Source of the DNA: Cupriavidus oxalaticus
GTDB lineage: Bacteria > Pseudomonadota > Gammaproteobacteria > Burkholderiales > Burkholderiaceae
DNA: 64,000 nt
Direction of reading: 5' to 3'
Assembly: GCF_016894385.1 (NCBI RefSeq)
Contig: NZ_CP069812.1
Location: forward strand, 3,410,001 to 3,474,000
Within the stretch, counting starts at the first letter, position 1, and each line of letters opens with the position of its first letter. The notes under the pieces were generated by a model that worked only from the letters and a program-made list of their open reading frames with translations, was not told the origin of the DNA and ran no database searches. The translations under genes were made by a program, and so were the position numbers. This document shows positions 45,863-56,463 of the stretch, piece after piece.

Positions 45863-46777
45863 CTAGCCCAGCCTGCCCCGTTGCCGCATCAGCAGGTCAC
45901 GGAAGGCCTGCGCCGGCGGCGACAATGACCGGTCCGCGTGCACCAGCAGCGAGATCTCGCGGTGGATCACCGGATCGGTCGGCATTACCGTGGCGAGGCC
46001 AAGCGCCGAAGTCAGGCGCGTGACTGCCGCACTCATTACCGCGATCCCCAATCCGGCATCGACCATTCCCACCATTGTCAGCGGCAGCAGCACCTCATGC
46101 AGCCGCTGCAGCGTGATGCCGCGCGCGGCCAGCGCGGTGTCGAGGCAATCGCGGATCGGATTGCCCTTGTGCGGGCCAATCACCGGGATGCTGGCTAGGT
46201 CTTCCCAGCGCAGCGTCTTGCGCCGCAGCAGCGGATGGTCAGCCTGCATCACGATCACGAACGGGTCTTCCATCAGCCGGTGCGCACTCAGGTCTGGCTG
46301 GCCTTCGGGAATGGTGCCGATGCCGAAATCGACCTCGCCCGAGCTGACCATCTTGGGCACCTCATGCTCCGACACATCGTGCAGCTCCACCTTCACGCCC
46401 GGATGGCCGACGCAGAACTCGCGGATAAAGCGCGGCAGCATCAGCGCCGCCTGGATCGACGACGCCGCGATCGACACGCGCCCGCGCCCGAGCGTACGCA
46501 GCTCGCTGGAGTTCTCGATCACGCTGTCGATGTCCGCCACCGCCTTCTTGACCAGCGGCAGCAGCTCGGCGCCGGCCTGCGTGATGTGGAGCTGCCGCGT
46601 ATGCCGATCGAACAGTTTCAGCCCGAGATTGCCTTCCAGTTCATGGATCAGCGCGCTGACCGACGACTGCGACAAATCCAGCTTCTCCGCGGCGCGCGTG
46701 AAATGGCGCTCCTGCGCCACGGCAATGAACGCGCGCAGCTGGCGCAGCGACACGTTCATGTTGCTGATGTTGGGCAC
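45863..46777 (-). CDS. LysR-family regulator of the putative heterocycle cluster
   Basis: A 304-residue LysR regulator: helix-turn-helix RQLRAFIAVAQERHFTRAAE and SQSSVSALIHELEGNLGLKL (about residues 10-60), and an effector domain of the CynR/CbbR-like type. GTG 46777 is chosen because GGAGG lies eight bases upstream; ATG 46759, six residues in, is a less likely alternative. The gene is divergent from the molybdenum-hydroxylase operon and convergent with the first NCS2 permease gene, 14 bp away. Its own promoter region and the permease promoter share the same 33-bp operator, so it is the obvious candidate to bind both. Confidence 0.88.
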   Translation of the reverse strand: MPNISNMNVSLRQLRAFIAVAQERHFTRAAEKLDLSQSSVSALIHELEGNLGLKLFDRHTRQLHITQAGAELLPLVKKAVADIDSVIENSSELRTLGRGRVSIAASSIQAALMLPRFIREFCVGHPGVKVELHDVSEHEVPKMVSSGEVDFGIGTIPEGQPDLSAHRLMEDPFVIVMQADHPLLRRKTLRWEDLASIPVIGPHKGNPIRDCLDTALAARGITLQRLHEVLLPLTMVGMVDAGLGIAVMSAAVTRLTSALGLATVMPTDPVIHREISLLVHADRSLSPPAQAFRDLLMRQRGRLG

Positions 46778-46834
46778 GTTGTCTACCTCCGGGTTCCTGG
46801 CGTGCGCGCTCTTTTCGTTGAAACGGCGGCGCAT

Positions 46835-46867
46835 CGGATTCAGAGGGTAACACGATCAATTAATCCG
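46835..46867. promoter_or_regulatory. LysR-type operator between the regulator and the Mo-hydroxylase operon
   Basis: A 33-bp element with CGGATT (46835-46840) and AATCCG (46862-46867) as inverted half-sites 21 bp apart. It shares 25 of 33 bases and the exact half-site spacing with 44247-44279. It is situated 58 bp before the divergent regulator start and about 105 bp before the FAD-subunit ATG. Confidence 0.7.
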
Positions 46868-46971
46868 TTTCGCTACCTTTACCGATGGACGCCATCCGCC
46901 CATCATGGCCTCGGCGGTTCGCGCCGCGCATTACGTGCGGACGCCACCGGTGGCAAAGACCAGGAGGAGCG

Positions 46972-47855
46972 ATGAGAGCGTTTGAATACTTCGAACCGGC
47001 CACGCTGGCGGAAGCCTCGGCCCTGCTGCACCGGTGCGGGGGCAGGGCCAGCGTGCTGGCCGGCGGCACGGACCTGCTCGTGCAGATCAAGGAGTCGGTG
47101 CGCAAGCCCGAGCAGGTCATCAACATCAAGAAGATCCCGGGCATGGACGTGCTGACGTTCGACCCGGTCAACGGCCTGCGCATCGGCGCGCTGGTGACGA
47201 CGCGCGCGGTGGAGACTTCCGGCTTCGTGCAGCGCCACTACGCCAGCCTGGCGAAGGCGGTGACGGACTTTGCCTCGATCCAGGTGCGGCATCGCGCTAC
47301 CGTGGTCGGCAATGTGTGCCGCGCGTCGCCGTCGGCGGATTCGATCGCGCCACTGGTGGCGGATCGCGCTTCGGTGCACCTGTACGGCATGTCCGGTTCG
47401 CGCGAAGTGCGCGTGGAAGATTTCATCACCGGCGTCGGCAAGACCGCGATCGCGCCCGACGAGATCGTCACGCGCATCACCGTGCCGGCGCCGCGCGCCG
47501 ACGCTGGAACCGGCACTGCCAAGGTCTACCTGAAGCATGGTCGCCGCGTGCAGATGGAACTGGCCACGGTTGGCGTGGCGGTGTCGCTGACGGTCGACGG
47601 CGGCCGCTGCACCGACGTCGGCATCGTGCTCGCTGCCGTGGGGCCGACGCCGGTACGCGCGGTACACGCCGAAAACCTGCTGCGCGAGCACCCCATCACC
47701 GATGCGCTGATCCTGCAGGCCGCCCATGCCGCCATGCGCGACGCGCGCCCGATCAGCGACGTGCGCGCCAGCGAAGCCTATCGCCGGCAGATGGTCAGCG
47801 TGCTGACGCGCCGCGCCCTGGAACAAGCCCTGCAGCAAGCCCTGGAGGCCGCAAC

Positions 47856-47868
<13 letters not shown>
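46972..47868 (+). CDS. Molybdenum hydroxylase, FAD-binding medium subunit
   Basis: A 298-residue CoxM/PaoB-type flavoprotein. The FAD motif VLAGGTDLLVQIKESV lies near residue 30 and the second motif TVVGNVCRASPSADSIAPL near 110; the C-terminal CO-dehydrogenase flavoprotein domain follows. It passes electrons from the Fe-S subunit to the acceptor. ATG 46972 follows CAGGAGGAGCG. It overlaps the 2Fe-2S gene by 13 bp. First gene of the operon medium-small-large-UbiX. Confidence 0.92.
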
Positions 47869-48370
<502 letters not shown>

Positions 48371-48371
<1 letters not shown>

Positions 48372-50659
48372 TGACCCACGCCGTGATCGGACACAGCGTC
48401 AAGCGCACCGACCTGCTCGACAAGGTGACCGGCAATGCTAAGTACGTTGCCGACATGCCGTTCGCCGGGTTGCTGTTCGGAAAGCTCAAGCGTTGCGATG
48501 TCGCCCACGCGAAGATCCGCCGCATCGACACCACGCGCGCGCTGGCGCTGCCGGGCGTGAAGGCGGTGCTGACGCACGAGAACGTGCCGCGCGTGCTGCA
48601 TGCGGGCTCGCCGCACCCGCGCTCGGCGTCGGTGACGTGCGACCAGTACATCCTCGACGACAAGGTACGCTACTGGGGTGAAGGCGTCGCCGCGGTGGCC
48701 GCGATCAGCGAAGAGATCGCCGCTCGTGCAGTGGAGTTGATCGAGGTGGAATACGACACGCTGCCTGCGGTATTCACCACCGAGGATGCGGAGCGCTCCG
48801 ACGCGCCACGCATCCATGACCGCGAGCCGGGAGGCAACCTGGTGCTGCCGCCGGTCATCATCAGGCGCGGCGACGTCGAGGCCGGCTTCGCCGACGCCGA
48901 CTTCATCCTCGAAGGCGTCTACGAAGGCGGCCGCCCCACCCCCGCCTATATGGAGCCCAACGTCTGCACCTGCAGTTGGGACGGCAATGGCAACCTGACG
49001 GTATGGATTTCGACGCAGACCGCCTTCATGGTGCGCGGCATCATGGCCGAGGTGCTGGGCCTGCCGCTGCACAAGGTACGCGTACTGGTCGACCATATGG
49101 GCGGCGGCTTCGGCGCCAAGCAGGACCTGTTCCAGCATGAGTTCCTGTGCGCACTGCTGGCGCGCGAGACGCGCCGGCCGGTGCGGATGGAATACACGCG
49201 CGAGGAAACCTTCCTTGGTGGGCGCACGCGGCATCCCGCCAAGATCTGGCTGAAGCAGGGTTTCCGCAACGATGGCACGATCACCGCGCGCCAGGCAAAG
49301 GTGGTGTTCAACTCCGGTGCGTATGGCTCGCATGGCCCGGGCGTGACCAATGTCGGCACCGCGGCAATGGTGTCCCTGTACCGCTGCGACAACGTGCTGC
49401 TCGAAGGCCGCTGCGTCTACACCAACAGCCCGATCGCAGGCGCCTTTCGCGGCTATGGCGTGGTGCAGACCTACTACGCGCTCGACGTGCAGATGGACGA
49501 GGCCGCCGGACATCTCGGCATCGACCCCTCCGAACTGAAGCTGAAGAACGCCGTGCGCGAGGGCGATATCGCGCCGTCGAACCATCCGCTGATCGGGCAC
49601 GGGCTGGAGGCCTGCATCAAGAAAGGGATGGAGATCGTCGACTGGCCTGCACTGCGGAAGCGCGCACGCGATACCAGCGGAGCGATCCGCACCGGCTGGG
49701 GCCTTGGCTGCGAGATGCATGGCAGCAGCGCCTACCCCGGCATCAAGGAACAGGGCAACGCCATCATCAAGATGAACGAGGACGGCACGGTGGTACTGCT
49801 GACCGGCGCCGCCGGCCTGGGTACCGGCGCGCACACGGCGCTCGCGCAGATCGTTGCGGAGGAACTGACGCTGCCGTTCGAAGCAGTAGCAGTCGTGCAC
49901 GGCGATACCGACGTGGTACCGTGGGACATCGGCGCGTTTGCCAGCCACACCACCTACATGGTCGGCAAGGCAGCGCAGATGGCGGCGGACGAAATCAAGC
50001 GCCAGCTGTTCGGGCGCGCGGCAAAGCTGCTCGAATGCGAGCCGGACGCGCTGTCGCTGACCGCAGGCGTGATCGCCGTGCGCGACCGCGATGGCCCCAC
50101 GCTGACGGTGCGCGAGGCCGTGATGCCGCGCAAGGGCATTCCCGCCGCGCAACTGGTCGGGACCGCAACCTATCACCCGACCAAGTCGTACTCGTTCGCC
50201 GCGCACTTCGTCGAAGTCGCGGTCGACACCGAGACCGGCTTCATCACCGTGCAGCAGGTGGTGCCGGTGCATGACGTTGGCAAGGTGATCCATCCGGTGG
50301 CGGCAGCTGGACAGATCGAAGGCGGTATCCAGCAAGGCATCGGCCATACGCTGTACGAGGACTACCAGATCGACATGCGCACGGGCCGCTCGCTCAACGC
50401 CAACTTTGTCGACTACAAGATGCCGCTGGCGATGGACATGCCGGAAATCCGCACGGTGATCCTGGAAGCCGCGCCCGACCCCGGCGGCCCGTTCGGCGCC
50501 AAGGGCGTCGGCGAAGACCCGATCGTCGCGATCGGGCCCGCCATCGCCAATGCGGTGTTCGATGCCATCGGCGTGCGCTTCCGCCACTATCCGATCAAGC
50601 CCGAGCAAGTCTTGCAGGCACTGGCGGAGAAAGCCGCGAAGGAAGGCGTCACGCCATGA
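48371..50659 (+). CDS. Molybdenum hydroxylase, molybdopterin-binding large subunit (xanthine-dehydrogenase family)
   Basis: A 762-residue large subunit. It begins GHSVKRTDLLDKVTGNAKYV, the normal family N-terminus. Mo-pterin motifs are DHMGGGFGAKQD (about residue 237) and AFRGYGVVQTYYALD (about 357), and the catalytic Glu is in GAKGVGEDP near the C-terminus (about residue 715). Homologues hydroxylate xanthine, nicotinate, aromatic CoA esters, aldehydes or CO; this sequence lacks the CO-dehydrogenase Cys loop as far as I can see, but no substrate can be assigned. ATG 48371 is preferred to 48368 because AGGAGG ends four bases before it. It overlaps UbiX by 4 bp. Confidence 0.92.
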
Positions 50660-51252
50660 CCCGCACGCAACGGCTGGTGGTCGCGATCACCGGCGCCAGC
50701 GGCGCGGTCTATGGCGTGCGCCTGCTCCAGGCTTTAAAGGCGCTGGACGCCTGGGAGACCCACCTGGTCTGCTCGCCGTCCGGCCTGCTCACCGCGCACC
50801 ATGAACTGGGCCTGCAGCGCCCGCAGATCGAAGCCATGGCCGACGTCGTGCACAACGTGCGCGATATCGGCGCCACCATCGCCAGCGGGTCCTTCCGTTG
50901 CGACGGCATGATAGTGGCGCCGTGCTCGATGCGCACGCTCGCCGCGATCGCCACCGGCCTTGCCGACAACCTCGTCACCCGCGCCGCCGACGTGGTGCTC
51001 AAGGAGCGCCGCCGGCTGGTGCTGCTGGCGCGCGAGACGCCCTTCCATCTGGTCCACCTGCGCAACATGACCACGGTGACCGAGATGGGCGCCATCGTCC
51101 TGCCGCCGGTACCGGCGTTCTACGCGCATCCGCAGTCGGTCGAAGACATCGTCAACCACACCGTGGGGCGCGTGCTGGATCTGTTCGATGTGCCGCATGA
51201 CGGGCTGGTGGAGCGCTGGGAAGGCATGCGTCCCAGCGTCGCCGCCGGCTGA
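50656..51252 (+). CDS. Second UbiX-type flavin prenyltransferase, coupled to the Mo-hydroxylase operon
   Basis: A 198-residue UbiX paralogue, with VAITGASGAVYGVRLLQ at the N-terminus, ASGSFRCDGMIVAPCSMRTL (about residue 75) and LRNMTTVTEMGAIVLPPVP (about 137). It is highly similar to the copy at 13408 but lacks that copy's N-terminal extension. Translation is coupled to the Mo-hydroxylase large subunit (ATGA). Making prenylated FMN here is best explained by the UbiD-type gene at 42801. Confidence 0.93.
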   Translation: MTRTQRLVVAITGASGAVYGVRLLQALKALDAWETHLVCSPSGLLTAHHELGLQRPQIEAMADVVHNVRDIGATIASGSFRCDGMIVAPCSMRTLAAIATGLADNLVTRAADVVLKERRRLVLLARETPFHLVHLRNMTTVTEMGAIVLPPVPAFYAHPQSVEDIVNHTVGRVLDLFDVPHDGLVERWEGMRPSVAAG

Positions 51253-51308
51253 CCACAAGGTTCGCCCCGTCGCATGCGGGGATCGCAGTACCCCAATCAG
51301 GAGACAAC

Positions 51309-52388
51309 ATGAACGCAACTGCCGTCGCACAACAGCCCCCCGTCCCCGTGACCATCCTGACCGGCTTCCTTGGCGCGGGCAAGACGACGCTGCTCAACCA
51401 TATCCTGACGCAGAAGCACGGCCACCGCATCGCCGTGATCGAGAACGAGTTCGGCGAGGTCGATGTCGACTCGGACCTGGTGATGACGTCGGACGAAGAG
51501 ATCTACCAGATGACCAACGGCTGCCTCTGCTGCGTGGTCGATGTGCGCACCGACCTCGTGCGCATCCTGCAGAAGCTGCTGGAGCGGCCCGAGCGCTTTG
51601 ATCACATCCTGGTGGAGACCAGCGGGCTGGCCGATCCGACGCCGGTTGCGGCGACCTTCTTCATGGACAACGACGTCGCGAAGCAGGTCACACTGGACGG
51701 CATCCTGACGCTCGTCGACGCCGTGCATATCGAAGACCATCTCGACGACCCGCAACTGACCGGCTTCGACAACCAGGCCGTCGACCAGATCGTGGCAGCG
51801 GACCGCGTGATCCTGAACAAGACCGATCTCGTCGGCGCCGCGCGGCTGGATGCGCTGGAGGCGCGCATCCACAAGCTGAACGAAGGCGCGCGGATCCTGC
51901 GCTCCAACTTCGCGCAGGTTGACCTGACCAAGATCCTGGGCATCGGCGGCTTTACGCCGGGCACGGCGCAAATGGAAGCGCATGACGACCATCACGGCCA
52001 CGATCATCACGACCACGTTTGCGATGCGCATTGCGACCATGCGCACGATGACGACGCTCAGCATGGCCACCGCCACGACCCGTCAGTGACGTCCGTGTCG
52101 CTGGTGTTCGACCAGCCCTTCGACCGGCAGCGTCTCGAGCATGGCCTGAAGGCCTTGCTGGCCGCGCAGGGCGACGATGTGTTCCGGATGAAGGGGATCG
52201 TCGCGGTCGATGGCGACGCGCGCCGCTACGTGCTGCAGGCCGTGCACCGGCTGATGGATTTCCATCCGTCGGAGCCGTGGAATCACGACGCGCCGCAGAG
52301 CAAGTTCGTCTTCATCGGCCGCCATCTGGACAAGCTGCGGCTGCAAACACTGCTCAAGGTCTGCCTGCCCGTCGCGCAGGCCGCCTGA
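51309..52388 (+). CDS. COG0523 (CobW/G3E) GTPase with His-rich loop, putative metallochaperone
   Basis: A 359-residue G3E GTPase. The Walker A is GFLGAGKTTLLNHIL (about residue 18), the ENEFGEVDVDSD block follows, the metal motif CxCC is in TNGCLCCVVDVR (about residue 73), NKTD gives the base specificity (about residue 172), and the C-terminal CobW domain is present. A His/Asp-rich loop (residues about 222-258; DDHHGHDHHDH, HCDHAHDDD) suggests Zn2+ or Ni2+ handling. It lies 56 bp after ubiX in the same direction. It might deliver metal to the cluster's amidohydrolases. Confidence 0.93.
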   Translation: MNATAVAQQPPVPVTILTGFLGAGKTTLLNHILTQKHGHRIAVIENEFGEVDVDSDLVMTSDEEIYQMTNGCLCCVVDVRTDLVRILQKLLERPERFDHILVETSGLADPTPVAATFFMDNDVAKQVTLDGILTLVDAVHIEDHLDDPQLTGFDNQAVDQIVAADRVILNKTDLVGAARLDALEARIHKLNEGARILRSNFAQVDLTKILGIGGFTPGTAQMEAHDDHHGHDHHDHVCDAHCDHAHDDDAQHGHRHDPSVTSVSLVFDQPFDRQRLEHGLKALLAAQGDDVFRMKGIVAVDGDARRYVLQAVHRLMDFHPSEPWNHDAPQSKFVFIGRHLDKLRLQTLLKVCLPVAQAA

Positions 52389-52406
52389 GGCACCACCTGA
52401 GGCACC

Positions 52407-53375
52407 TCAGCCGCGCTGCGGGTCCTGCGATGCAGCCCGCAGCGTCTGCGACGGCAACTCGCCGAACTCACGCCGGTATTCCCGCGAGAACAGGCTCAGG
52501 TGCGTGAAGCCGTGCCGTAGCGCGATCGCGCTGACCGTCCCCTTCCCTTGCCTGGCCTGCTGCAGGTCCGCGCGCGCGCCGTGCAGGCGCAGCAGCCGCA
52601 GGTATTCCATCGGCGTGGTGTTCTTGCTCTTGCGGAAACCCAGCTGCAGCGTGCGCGCCGACACCCCGCAATGCGCCGCGATCTACTCCAGCGTCAGCGG
52701 CTGGTCGAGGTGCGAGCGCAGGTACGCGATCGCGCAGCGCACATAGTCCGGCAGCACCGCCTCGAAGCGGCGCGGCAGCATATTGCCGTCCGCGGCGAAG
52801 CGGTCGAGCAGCAGCGTCGACAGCACGATGCGCTCGATGCTGCCATCCACCGCCTGCACCGCCCCGCCTTCGCGCCGCACCCGCGTTTCCGCACGCAGGT
52901 AGCTGACCAACGCCTGCCAGCGTTCGGCACGGCCATCGTTGGCTACCGGTTGCATGTCGAATTCGATCGGCGCGGGCGGATCGAAGCTGAACTGCTGGCG
53001 GAACGCCTCTTCGATCAGCTGGCGGCGAACCACCACGCTGAAGCGTTCGCAGCCGGGGTCGAGCGACAGCGTGGTCGGCACGGTGGGCGAGAACACGAAG
53101 GTCGCGCCAGGCGGCATCTCGGTCGCACCGCGCGGCGTTTCCACGCGGCACGTGCCGGCGAGCACGGTCTGGATCACGAATTCGTCCTTGTTGGGCTGGG
53201 GCTCGATCTGCACGGCCTGGTTGTAGGCGATCGTGACCAGCGTCAGGTGGCCAATGGTGCAGGTGTCGATACGGGCATCGAGTGCGGCATCGTTCTCTGC
53301 GGCACGCAGGCGCGTGGGGCCGAACACGCGGCCGGAGAGCGACTGGATGCGATCGAGATCGCCGCTAGGTGTCAT
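52407..53375 (-). pseudogene. AraC-family regulator interrupted by an in-frame amber codon
   Basis: The frame runs 322 codons but has TAG at codon 231 (52683-52685). Before it is an AraC N-terminal sensing domain of about 200 residues (VIQTVLAGTCRVETPRGATE, about residue 70) ending in the first helix of the DNA-binding domain (AIAYLRSHLDQPLTLE). After it the same frame continues IAAHCGVSARTLQLGFRKSK and GTVSAIALRHGFTHLSLFSR, a complete second half of the AraC helix-turn-helix. Since relatives have LTLEQIA at this point, a single CAG to TAG change would explain the break. The truncated product would lack DNA binding. It is divergent from the second NCS2 permease, which it probably regulated. 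Confidence 0.85.
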
Positions 53376-53708
53376 GTGCGTTGGAAGACCGAGACATTAG
53401 GGATTCTTGCCTGCGGCCGCGGCGGGCTCACGCCACAAGACATGCCAATCCTATTTCCCGCACTCGCAACAAGCAACCCAAGGGAAACCCCTGATGCCTT
53501 ACCCACACCTTTTGCGCACCCCATTGCGGCCCGATGCCACCGTCTTCGCAATAACGCTATAACCGCATGCCGCGCCCCGCTACTGTGCAACCATGCGCCG
53601 GCCAATGCGTCGCGCATGGCACCGTGACGGACCGAGCCCGGCAACCAGAGACCGGGCCAGCCGCCGCCGGCATGGCGCAACTCCCACACGCGGCAGGAGA
53701 CACCCATC
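53376..53708. other. Intergenic region between the broken AraC gene and NCS2 copy 2
   Basis: 333 bp without a gene. A -10-like TATAAC (53558-53563) is seen about 145 bp before the permease ATG, but no -35 at suitable distance and no copy of the CGGATT/AATCCG operator. Confidence 0.5.
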
Positions 53709-55058
53709 ATGCAACCTGCGGTTCACCCCGTCGACCAGGTCCTGCCCGCGCGCGCCATGGCCTCGCTCGGCTTCCAGCACATGCTGGTCAGTTATCTCGG
53801 CGCCATCGCCGTGCCGATGATCGTGGCCGGCGCGCTCAAGATGACGCCGGCGCAAACCACCATGCTGATCAGCACCGCGCTGTTCACGTCAGGCATCGCC
53901 ACGCTGCTGCAGACCGTCGGCTTCTGGAAGTTCGGCGTGCGGCTGCCGCTGATGCAGGGCGTGGCGTTCAGTTCGGTCGGGCCCGTGATCGCCATCGGCA
54001 CCGATCCGTCGCTGGGCTTCAACGGCGTGTGCGGCGCGATCATCGCCGCGGGCGTGATCGCGATGTTCCTCGCGCCGATCATCGGCAAGCTCAAGCGCTT
54101 TTTCCCGCCCGTGGTCAGCGGCTGCACCATCACCGCGGTGGGACTGTCCTTGTTCCCGGTTTCGTTTCACTGGTTTGGAGGCGGAAGGGGAGCGCCGGAA
54201 TTCGGTGCTCCCGTCTTTTTCCTGGTCGCCTTCGGCGTGGTGGCACTGATCCTGTTCATCAATCGCCATGGCGGCGAGCTGGTGCGCAACCTGTCCGTGG
54301 TGATCGGCCTGCTGGTCGGCGGCGCGGTGGCCTGGATGCTGGGCATGGGCAACTTTGACGAAGTCGCGCGCGCGCCATGGTTCACCATGGTGACGCCGTT
54401 TGCCTTCGGCATGCCGGTCTTCGACATTGGCGCCATCGTCACCATGGTGATCGTGATGGTGGTGCAGATGGTGGAGTCGATGGGCCTGTTCGTCGCCGTG
54501 GGCGATATCGTCAAGCGCCCGCTGACCGAGCGGGATGCCACCAAGCGCCTGCGCGCCAACGGCCTGGCCAGCGCCATCGGCGGCATGTTCGCGGCGTTCC
54601 CGTACATCGCTTTCATGGAGAACGTGGGCCTGGTCATCGTCACCGGCGTGCGCAGCCGCTGGGTGGTGGCCACCTGTGGCGTGATGCTGTGCGCGGTGGC
54701 GCTGGTGCCCAAGATCGGCGCGCTGTTCGCGTCGATCCCGTCGGCGGCGCTGGGCGGTGCGACCATGGTGATGTTCGGGGTGGTGGTCGCGGCCGGCATC
54801 AAGACGCTGGGCGAGGTGGAGTATGAGCGCAACCCCAACAACCTGTCCATCGTCGCCATCACGCTCGGCTGCGCGATGATGCCGGTGATGTTGCCCACTA
54901 TGCTGGAGAAGCTGCCCGGCTTCCTGCAGCCATTCGTCCACAGCAGCGTGATCATCGCCTGCGTGGTGTCCGTGCTGCTCAACCTGATTCTCAACGGCGT
55001 GCCCGCCCGTGAAGCCGACGAGCTGCCCGCCAATGCCGATAACGTACAGGGGGTCTGA
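53709..55058 (+). CDS. NCS2-family nucleobase permease, copy 2
   Basis: A 449-residue paralogue of the permease at 44457. NAT signature ENVGLVIVTGVRSR (about residue 305) and the TM8 motif MVESMGLFVAVGDI (about residue 255). The TM8 Glu is kept but the residues around it differ from copy 1, so the two probably have different substrates. ATG 53709 follows CAGGAGACACCCATC. It lies 4 bp before the AtzB-like amidohydrolase gene, forming a permease-hydrolase operon. Confidence 0.93.
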   Translation: MQPAVHPVDQVLPARAMASLGFQHMLVSYLGAIAVPMIVAGALKMTPAQTTMLISTALFTSGIATLLQTVGFWKFGVRLPLMQGVAFSSVGPVIAIGTDPSLGFNGVCGAIIAAGVIAMFLAPIIGKLKRFFPPVVSGCTITAVGLSLFPVSFHWFGGGRGAPEFGAPVFFLVAFGVVALILFINRHGGELVRNLSVVIGLLVGGAVAWMLGMGNFDEVARAPWFTMVTPFAFGMPVFDIGAIVTMVIVMVVQMVESMGLFVAVGDIVKRPLTERDATKRLRANGLASAIGGMFAAFPYIAFMENVGLVIVTGVRSRWVVATCGVMLCAVALVPKIGALFASIPSAALGGATMVMFGVVVAAGIKTLGEVEYERNPNNLSIVAITLGCAMMPVMLPTMLEKLPGFLQPFVHSSVIIACVVSVLLNLILNGVPAREADELPANADNVQGV

Positions 55059-55062
55059 AAAC

Positions 55063-56463
55063 ATGGTGCAGAACACCACTTCCGTCTCGTATGCCGGCGC
55101 GCTGCTGATTCGCAATGCCGCCGCCGTGATGACCGGCCGCGCGGGCGACGCCGCCCGCGCCGGCGCCGCCGACATCCGCATCCGCGACGGACGCATCGCC
55201 GAAATCGGCGCCGCGCTGCCGCGCCACGACGGCGAGGATCTGATTGACGCGACCGGCTGCGTGGTCTACCCGGGCTGGGTCAACACACACCACCATCTGT
55301 TCCAGAACCTGCTGAAGGCCGTACCGAGCGGGATGAACGCGGGACTGGAGCAATGGCTGGCATCGGTCGCCTATCCGCGGCTGGCGCGGTTCACGCCGGA
55401 GATCTTCCGCACCGCGGTGCGCCTCGGCATGGCCGAACTGCTGCTGTCCGGCACCACCACCTGCGCCGACCATCACTACCTGTACCACCACGGCCACGGC
55501 GCGGAGACCGGCGACGTGCTGTTCGAGGTCGCGGAAGAACTCGGCATGCGGCTGGTGCTGTGCCGCGGCGGCGCGATCCAGTCCGCCTCCGATCACCCCG
55601 GCATGCGCGCCACCGCGCTGGTACCGGAGACGCTGGACGAGATGCTCACCGATATCGAGCGGCTGAAGGCGCGCTATCACGATGCCTCGGGCGATGGCCT
55701 GCGCCGCGTGGTGGTCGCACCGACCACGCCGACCTTCTCGCTGCCGCCGGTATGGCTGCGCGAGCTGGCGTCGTTCGCACGCGGGCTGGACCTGCGGCTG
55801 CATTCGCACCTGTCGGAAACGGACAACTATGTTCGCTTCTGCCGCGAGAAGTATCAATGCACGCCGGTGCAGTTTGTCGCCGACCATGACTGGCTCGGGC
55901 CCGACGTGTGGTTCGCGCACCTGGTCACGGTGAATCCGGAAGAGATCCGCATGCTGGCGGTGACCAATACCGGCATGGCGCACTGCCCGGTGAGCAATGC
56001 GCGGCTGGGCAGCGGCATCGCGCCGGTGCGGGCGATGGCGGACGCGGGTGTGCCGATCTCGCTGGGCGTGGATGGGGTGGCCTCGAATGAATCCGGCAGC
56101 ATGGTGCACGAGGCCAACTTCGCGTGGCTGGTGCACCGGGCGCTGGGCGGAGCGGCGCAAACCCGCGTGGAGGAAGTCATCCACTGGGGCACGGCTGGTG
56201 GGGCGCGGGTGCTGGGATTGCCCGGGATCGGCACGCTGGCGCCCGGGCAATCGGCCGACCTGGCGATCTATGACGTCAGCGGGCTGCGCTTCCATGGCTT
56301 CCATGACATCGGCACGGCGCCGGTGGCGGCGGGCGAGCCGACGCCGGTGCGCGACGTGCTGGTGCGGGGGCGGCAGGTGGTGCGCGATGGCGCGGTCGTC
56401 GGGCTGGATCTGGAGAAGCTGCGCCGGGAGGCGCGGGAGGCGCTGGCGACGCTGGTGGATTAG
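55063..56463 (+). CDS. Amidohydrolase of the AtzB / 8-oxoguanine deaminase group
   Basis: A 466-residue cytosine-deaminase-like amidohydrolase. HxH metal ligands are in VYPGWVNTHHHLFQNLLKA (about residue 73), the group signature is TTCADHHYLYHHG (about residue 133), a metal His is in LRLHSHLSETDNY (about 250), and the catalytic Asp is in SLGVDGVASNESG (about 330). Characterised relatives deaminate 8-oxoguanine or hydrolyse amino groups from s-triazines. The upstream nucleobase permease (4 bp away) supports a purine or related N-heterocycle. ATG 55063 is chosen over longer frames that run into the permease gene. Confidence 0.9.
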   Translation: MVQNTTSVSYAGALLIRNAAAVMTGRAGDAARAGAADIRIRDGRIAEIGAALPRHDGEDLIDATGCVVYPGWVNTHHHLFQNLLKAVPSGMNAGLEQWLASVAYPRLARFTPEIFRTAVRLGMAELLLSGTTTCADHHYLYHHGHGAETGDVLFEVAEELGMRLVLCRGGAIQSASDHPGMRATALVPETLDEMLTDIERLKARYHDASGDGLRRVVVAPTTPTFSLPPVWLRELASFARGLDLRLHSHLSETDNYVRFCREKYQCTPVQFVADHDWLGPDVWFAHLVTVNPEEIRMLAVTNTGMAHCPVSNARLGSGIAPVRAMADAGVPISLGVDGVASNESGSMVHEANFAWLVHRALGGAAQTRVEEVIHWGTAGGARVLGLPGIGTLAPGQSADLAIYDVSGLRFHGFHDIGTAPVAAGEPTPVRDVLVRGRQVVRDGAVVGLDLEKLRREAREALATLVD

